Shown here: in pieces, positions 60,721 through 64,000 of the stretch
Layout of the letters: the number at the start of each line of letters is the position of its first letter
Position numbering within the stretch: the stretch's first letter is position 1
Source: Bathymodiolus thermophilus thioautotrophic gill symbiont
GTDB lineage: Bacteria > Pseudomonadota > Gammaproteobacteria > PS1 > Pseudothioglobaceae
DNA: 64,000 nt
Assembly (NCBI RefSeq): GCF_003711265.1
Contig: NZ_CP024634.1
Coordinates: forward strand, 1,550,001 to 1,614,000
Reading direction: 5' to 3'
Translations under genes and position numbers: made by a program
Notes under the pieces: model-generated
Databases searched by the model: none
What the model was told of the DNA's origin: nothing
What the model saw: only the letters and a program-made list of their open reading frames with translations

Positions 60721-63336
60721 ATGCAACCTTATATTAACAATTTCAAAATGTCTCAAGTGGGAGACACATTAAACATGACCGTAACATTTGACCGTAAAGT
60801 CAATAAATTAAATCCATCAGATGCTGATGTTTACAGCCTATTACACATAGGTAACGAACAAGTTCTAGGCACTTTAGATAGTGATTCCCACAAAAATGAG
60901 GTAACTATTTATTTTAATGTATCAGATAAAGATGGTAAATACGATGTCAGTAAAAAGAATCTTACTACAATGCTTGAGCATAAGTTCGTAGGAGAGGCTG
61001 ACGGCGTTCCATTTGTAGGAAATTGGTCAGCAAAAGCGGTACAGCAATTTGTAGAAGTCTTTGCTAAAAACCCAGAAGTTGTTCATTTAGATAAAGATAA
61101 ACACGAGCAATTAGACCTTCCAGATGTTGTCGAAACTACTAGCACGAATGATCGCGTAGGCCCAGATGAAGTTACCCATAAAATTATTAATTTTTATGGT
61201 GAACTCTACAAAGAAGGATTCGTAGCATTTAAAGTGCAATTTGACAATGCTTTAAACGCAGCTAACAATCAAGTATTTAAAAATATTATCAGCGTAAATG
61301 GTGATTTCGTTAACGCTACTTTCAGTGTCTCCAAAGGTAGTGATATTGCGTATTTAGTCTATAACTTTGATGGAGAACATGCAGGAAATGTATCTCTAAA
61401 CCTTAAGGGTTTAAATAGTGCTTTACAGTGGATCACAATGGGGAAAGATGCAGGTACTAAATTTACAGGAACTTGGACAGAAAATGCCCAAGTACAATTT
61501 GATAAACTGTCTGATGGCGTTATTACCATACCAGCCAATGTAAATATTATAGATACCATAGAAGACACAACCAATAAGACAGATGAGTCTGGGTATAAAA
61601 TTACTAATTTTTACGGCGCACTCTATGACGAAGGACTTGTAAGATTTAAAGTGCAATTTGATGATGATTTAAAACCAGTTGACGATCGAGTATTCGAAAA
61701 TATTATCGCTGTAAACGGTAATTTTGTTGATGCTGTATTCAATATTCCTAAAAATAGTAGTGTTGCGTATTTGGTCTATAACTTTGATGGAAAGCAGACA
61801 GGAGATATATCTTTAGACTTTAAAGGCCTGAACAGCGCTTTACAGTGGGCCACAATGGGTGAAGATGCAGGCACTGAATTCACAGGAGTTTGGACAGAAA
61901 ATGCTAAAATTCAATTTGATGAATTGTCTGAGAATGCCATTTCTATCCCAAATAATACAACAGATGATACAGTCTATAAGATTATTAATTTTTACGGCGC
62001 ACTCCATGACGAAGGTTTTGTAGCATTTAAAGTGCAATTTGACAATGATTTAAAACCAGTTGACGATCAAGTATTCGAAAATATTATCGCTGTAAATGGT
62101 AATTTTGTTGATGCCGTATTCAATATTCCTAAAAATAGTAATATTGCGTATTTGGTCTATAACTTTGATGGAAAGCAGACAGGAGATATATCTTTAGACT
62201 TTAAAGGCCTGAACAGCGCTTTACAGTGGGCTACAATGGGTGAAGATGCAGGCACTGAATTCACAGGAGTTTGGACAGAAAATGCTAAAATTCAATTTGA
62301 TGAATTGTCTGAAAATGCTATCACCATCCCTGACAACAAAGAAACAGATGAAATCACACATAAAATTATTAATTTTTATGGTGAACTCCACGACGAAGGA
62401 TTTGACGAAGATTTTGTAACATTTAAAGTGCAATTTGACAATGATTTAAAACCAGTTGGCGATCAAGTATTCGAAAATATTGTCGCTGTAAATGGTAATT
62501 TTGTTGATGTCGTATTCAATATTCCTAAAAATAGTAGTGTTGCGTATTTAATTTACAACCTTGATGGGGAGCATACAGGGGATGTGTCTTTAAACTTTAA
62601 GGGCTTAAATAGTGCCTTACAGTGGGCTACAATGGGTGAAGATGCGAATATTGATTTTACAGAAGTTTGGACAGAAAATGCTCAAGCTCAATTTAATAAA
62701 TTGTCTGACGGTGCTATTGCTATCCCAGCTGCTAATATAGATACTATGGATGACATAGAAGATAAGACAGATGAGTCTGAATATAAAATTATTAATTTTT
62801 ATGGCGAACTCTACGACGAAGGGTTTATAGCATTTAAAGTGCAATTTAACAACACTTTAAACGCAGTTGATGGCCAAGTATTTAAAGATATTATCAGCGT
62901 AAATGGTGATTTCGTTGATGCTGTTTTCAATGTCTCCAAAAGTAGTGATATTGCGTATTTAGCCTATAACTTTGATGGAAAACATACGGGGGGTGTATCT
63001 TTAAACCTTGAAGGCTTAAATAGTGCTTTACAATGGATCACAATGGGGGAAGATACCAATGCTAATTTTACGGGAGTTTGGACAAAAAATGCTCAAACTC
63101 AGTTTAATGAGTTATCTAATGATGCAATCACTATTCCAGCTGGTGAAGACTCTGTAGAATATGGTGCAGATAAAGATAGTGGCAGTAAAATTAATGTGAA
63201 TGATGTATTGCCTGAAAAAGGTGTATTTGGAGGCGACTTTATGGCTCCTGAAATACCTCCTGATTGCAATAGTGCTCCTGGTGAGAATGTTCTGGCATTA
63301 GAATTTCCACCTATTTCAAGCGTCGAACTACTTTAA
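60721..63336 (+). CDS. Repeat protein of six about 120-residue beta-rich modules, unknown function (871 aa)
   Basis: AAGGAAAG precedes the ATG. No signal peptide, lipobox, membrane helix or RTX motif. An N-terminal divergent module (1-135) is followed by five clear copies starting at 61177, 61594, 61975, 62359 and 62782, each with (Y/H)KIINFYG, FKVQFD, VNGxFVDA, AYLVYNFDG and LNSALQWATMGED. The DNA of copies 2 and 3 is nearly identical, showing recent duplication. The VNGxF(V/M)D motif after a FKVQF-type strand recalls the beta-rich part of the secreted proteins at 42929, 47601 and 51239, suggesting a related fold (inference). The C-terminal tail is Pro-rich (PEIPPDCNSAPGEN). It may be exported by a type I system without RTX repeats, or be cytoplasmic. 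Confidence 0.85.
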   Translation: MQPYINNFKMSQVGDTLNMTVTFDRKVNKLNPSDADVYSLLHIGNEQVLGTLDSDSHKNEVTIYFNVSDKDGKYDVSKKNLTTMLEHKFVGEADGVPFVGNWSAKAVQQFVEVFAKNPEVVHLDKDKHEQLDLPDVVETTSTNDRVGPDEVTHKIINFYGELYKEGFVAFKVQFDNALNAANNQVFKNIISVNGDFVNATFSVSKGSDIAYLVYNFDGEHAGNVSLNLKGLNSALQWITMGKDAGTKFTGTWTENAQVQFDKLSDGVITIPANVNIIDTIEDTTNKTDESGYKITNFYGALYDEGLVRFKVQFDDDLKPVDDRVFENIIAVNGNFVDAVFNIPKNSSVAYLVYNFDGKQTGDISLDFKGLNSALQWATMGEDAGTEFTGVWTENAKIQFDELSENAISIPNNTTDDTVYKIINFYGALHDEGFVAFKVQFDNDLKPVDDQVFENIIAVNGNFVDAVFNIPKNSNIAYLVYNFDGKQTGDISLDFKGLNSALQWATMGEDAGTEFTGVWTENAKIQFDELSENAITIPDNKETDEITHKIINFYGELHDEGFDEDFVTFKVQFDNDLKPVGDQVFENIVAVNGNFVDVVFNIPKNSSVAYLIYNLDGEHTGDVSLNFKGLNSALQWATMGEDANIDFTEVWTENAQAQFNKLSDGAIAIPAANIDTMDDIEDKTDESEYKIINFYGELYDEGFIAFKVQFNNTLNAVDGQVFKDIISVNGDFVDAVFNVSKSSDIAYLAYNFDGKHTGGVSLNLEGLNSALQWITMGEDTNANFTGVWTKNAQTQFNELSNDAITIPAGEDSVEYGADKDSGSKINVNDVLPEKGVFGGDFMAPEIPPDCNSAPGENVLALEFPPISSVELL

Positions 63337-63350
63337 TTTCCAACTGTCTC

Positions 63351-63382
63351 AAAAAAAACCTCGTTAATTCGGGGTTTTTTTT
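63351..63382 (+). terminator. Strong rho-independent terminator of the 871-aa gene
   Basis: A-run then ACCTCG-TTAATT-CGGGGT then T-run: a 7-bp stem with one G-T pair, extended by A/T pairs and followed by eight T, 15 bases past the stop. The A-run on the other side would let it work on the minus strand too. Confidence 0.85.
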
Positions 63383-63464
63383 CGTCTGATTTAAATTATT
63401 GGCGTCTTTTTAATTTTGCATCAGGAGATAATTTCGCTTTGTGAGCTTAACCATCACAGGAAAT

Positions 63465-63600
63465 CTTTGCATGATAAAAATAATTTAATTTTTGCCCAAC
63501 TAGACAGGGAATTGTTATGTAATGACGCTTTGACCCTATTGCTAAATTGGTGAAAAGCGGGTTTTTTGATGGTTTATTACTTGCACAAAGGTCTTGTGTA
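63465..63600. mobile_element. Diverged foldback-type element
   Basis: TCTTTGCATGATAAA at the left and TTACTTGCACAAAGGTC at the right are inverse-like termini, and the interior keeps TTTTTGCCCAACTAG and TTGGTGAAAAGCGGG, as in the other elements. Old copy; limits are approximate. No gene in 63383-63669. Confidence 0.45.
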
Positions 63601-63669
63601 AATAATTCTTGCTAAAAAAAATGAATAAATGGATATCGCTTACAAACCTATTAAATAAACAATAGCAAT

Positions 63670-64000
63670 TCAAATTGGAGAGGCAATTAACTGCGCTTCA
63701 TTTACGCCATTTTCAAGCAACAATTCACTTAAATAAATCAACACCTCCGCAGGTGCAGCAATATACAGGTCAGACTGCTTGGCAATATTTAAGTCCAGTG
63801 CATCAAAAATTTGTTTTGCTACTTTGTGGCAATCGTTATGACTAGAACGGTCAAACTCACAAGCAATAGGGTGGTAAGCATATTGATCTATCATTGTTTG
63901 CCATGATTTGGCGTGACTGTCTAAATAAGGTGCTGATTCGGCGGCGGGGTGAGCCCAGTAAAAATATATTGGATTGGGCATTTGTAGTGAAAAAGCGTGT
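63670..64000 (-). CDS. C-terminal part of an FNR-type flavin/ferredoxin reductase-like oxidoreductase
   Basis: The frame stays open past the window edge (HAFSLQ precedes MPNPIYFYWAHP), so the ATG at 63981 is probably internal and the gene is truncated by the window. The pattern IYFYWAHP...YLDSHAKSW...(F)DALD...DLYIAAPAEVLIYLSELLLENGV resembles the NAD-binding half of ferredoxin-NADP reductase-like flavoenzymes, where FYWG, W and a CGPP-type motif occur in this order. Here the usual CGPP is AAPA, so NAD(P) handling may differ. Different codon style and content from the array suggest core genome resuming. Confidence 0.6.
   Translation of the reverse strand, partial: HAFSLQMPNPIYFYWAHPAAESAPYLDSHAKSWQTMIDQYAYHPIACEFDRSSHNDCHKVAKQIFDALDLNIAKQSDLYIAAPAEVLIYLSELLLENGVNEAQLIASPI

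Noticed and set aside
60721..63336. 871-aa repeat protein as an RTX or cadherin-like adhesin
   Set aside because: No GGxGxD nonapeptides and no cadherin calcium motifs; only a generic beta-rich repeat can be supported.

Overview
The window is AT-rich bacterial DNA that looks like an accessory (host-interaction) region of a gammaproteobacterium. Two giant MARTX-type toxins, a dedicated RtxB/RtxD/RtxE-type secretion operon, a Fic protein and an expanded set of surface lipoproteins resemble the toxin-related gene clusters described from sulfur-oxidising symbionts of deep-sea Bathymodiolus mussels and their SUP05/Thioglobus relatives. That taxonomic guess is inference: no rRNA, tRNA or core metabolic marker is present, apart from the tail of a flavin/ferredoxin-reductase-like gene at the right edge.

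Layout. (1) 1-33400 (+): two tandem MARTX-like genes. The first is cut by the left edge. The second is 7295 codons and complete, with N-terminal glycine-rich A/B-type repeats, a very long insert of alternating Ig-like and jelly-roll/lectin-like modules, an effector region (kinase-like, C80 cysteine-protease-like and TcdA/B-like glycosyltransferase domains), a last C80 domain whose catalytic His is Tyr, and C-terminal RTX repeats. (2) 33422-39275 (+): a small unknown gene and the rtxB-rtxD-rtxE type I secretion genes, tightly packed or overlapping. (3) 39276-41384: a fic gene inserted between two about 205-bp direct copies of the 3' end of rtxE. (4) 41846-42331 (+): a small two-helix membrane protein. 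(5) 42900-60090 (-): an expanded paralogous array of Ala-rich lipoproteins, each followed by a Sec-secreted protein with a shared C-terminal 'GYWKYP' domain. Four pairs are recognisable (one reduced to a scrap of its lipoprotein), with further gene remnants. The units are bounded by near-identical AAACCCCC-AATTAA-GGGGGTTT hairpins. (6) 49483-50785: a complete IS5-like insertion sequence with 13-bp inverted repeats and a 5-bp target duplication. Foldback MITE-like elements with similar termini and the same 5-bp duplications are scattered through 42-64 kb. (7) 60721-63336 (+): an 871-codon protein made of one divergent and five clear about 120-residue beta-rich repeats, with no signal peptide, followed by a strong terminator. 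(8) 63670-64000 (-): C-terminal part of an oxidoreductase.

How it works together (inference). RtxB/RtxE (ABC ATPases) and RtxD (membrane fusion protein) would export the MARTX proteins through a TolC-type channel encoded elsewhere. Repeats and lectin-like modules would mediate contact with host membranes and glycans. Intact C80 domains would release the kinase-like and glycosyltransferase effectors in the host cell. The lipoprotein/secreted-protein pairs are a separate expanded surface system of unknown function. The strongest candidates for something undescribed are this pair system, the multi-C80 MARTX architecture with inactivated copies, and the foldback element family whose insertion can be read directly against an empty paralogous site.
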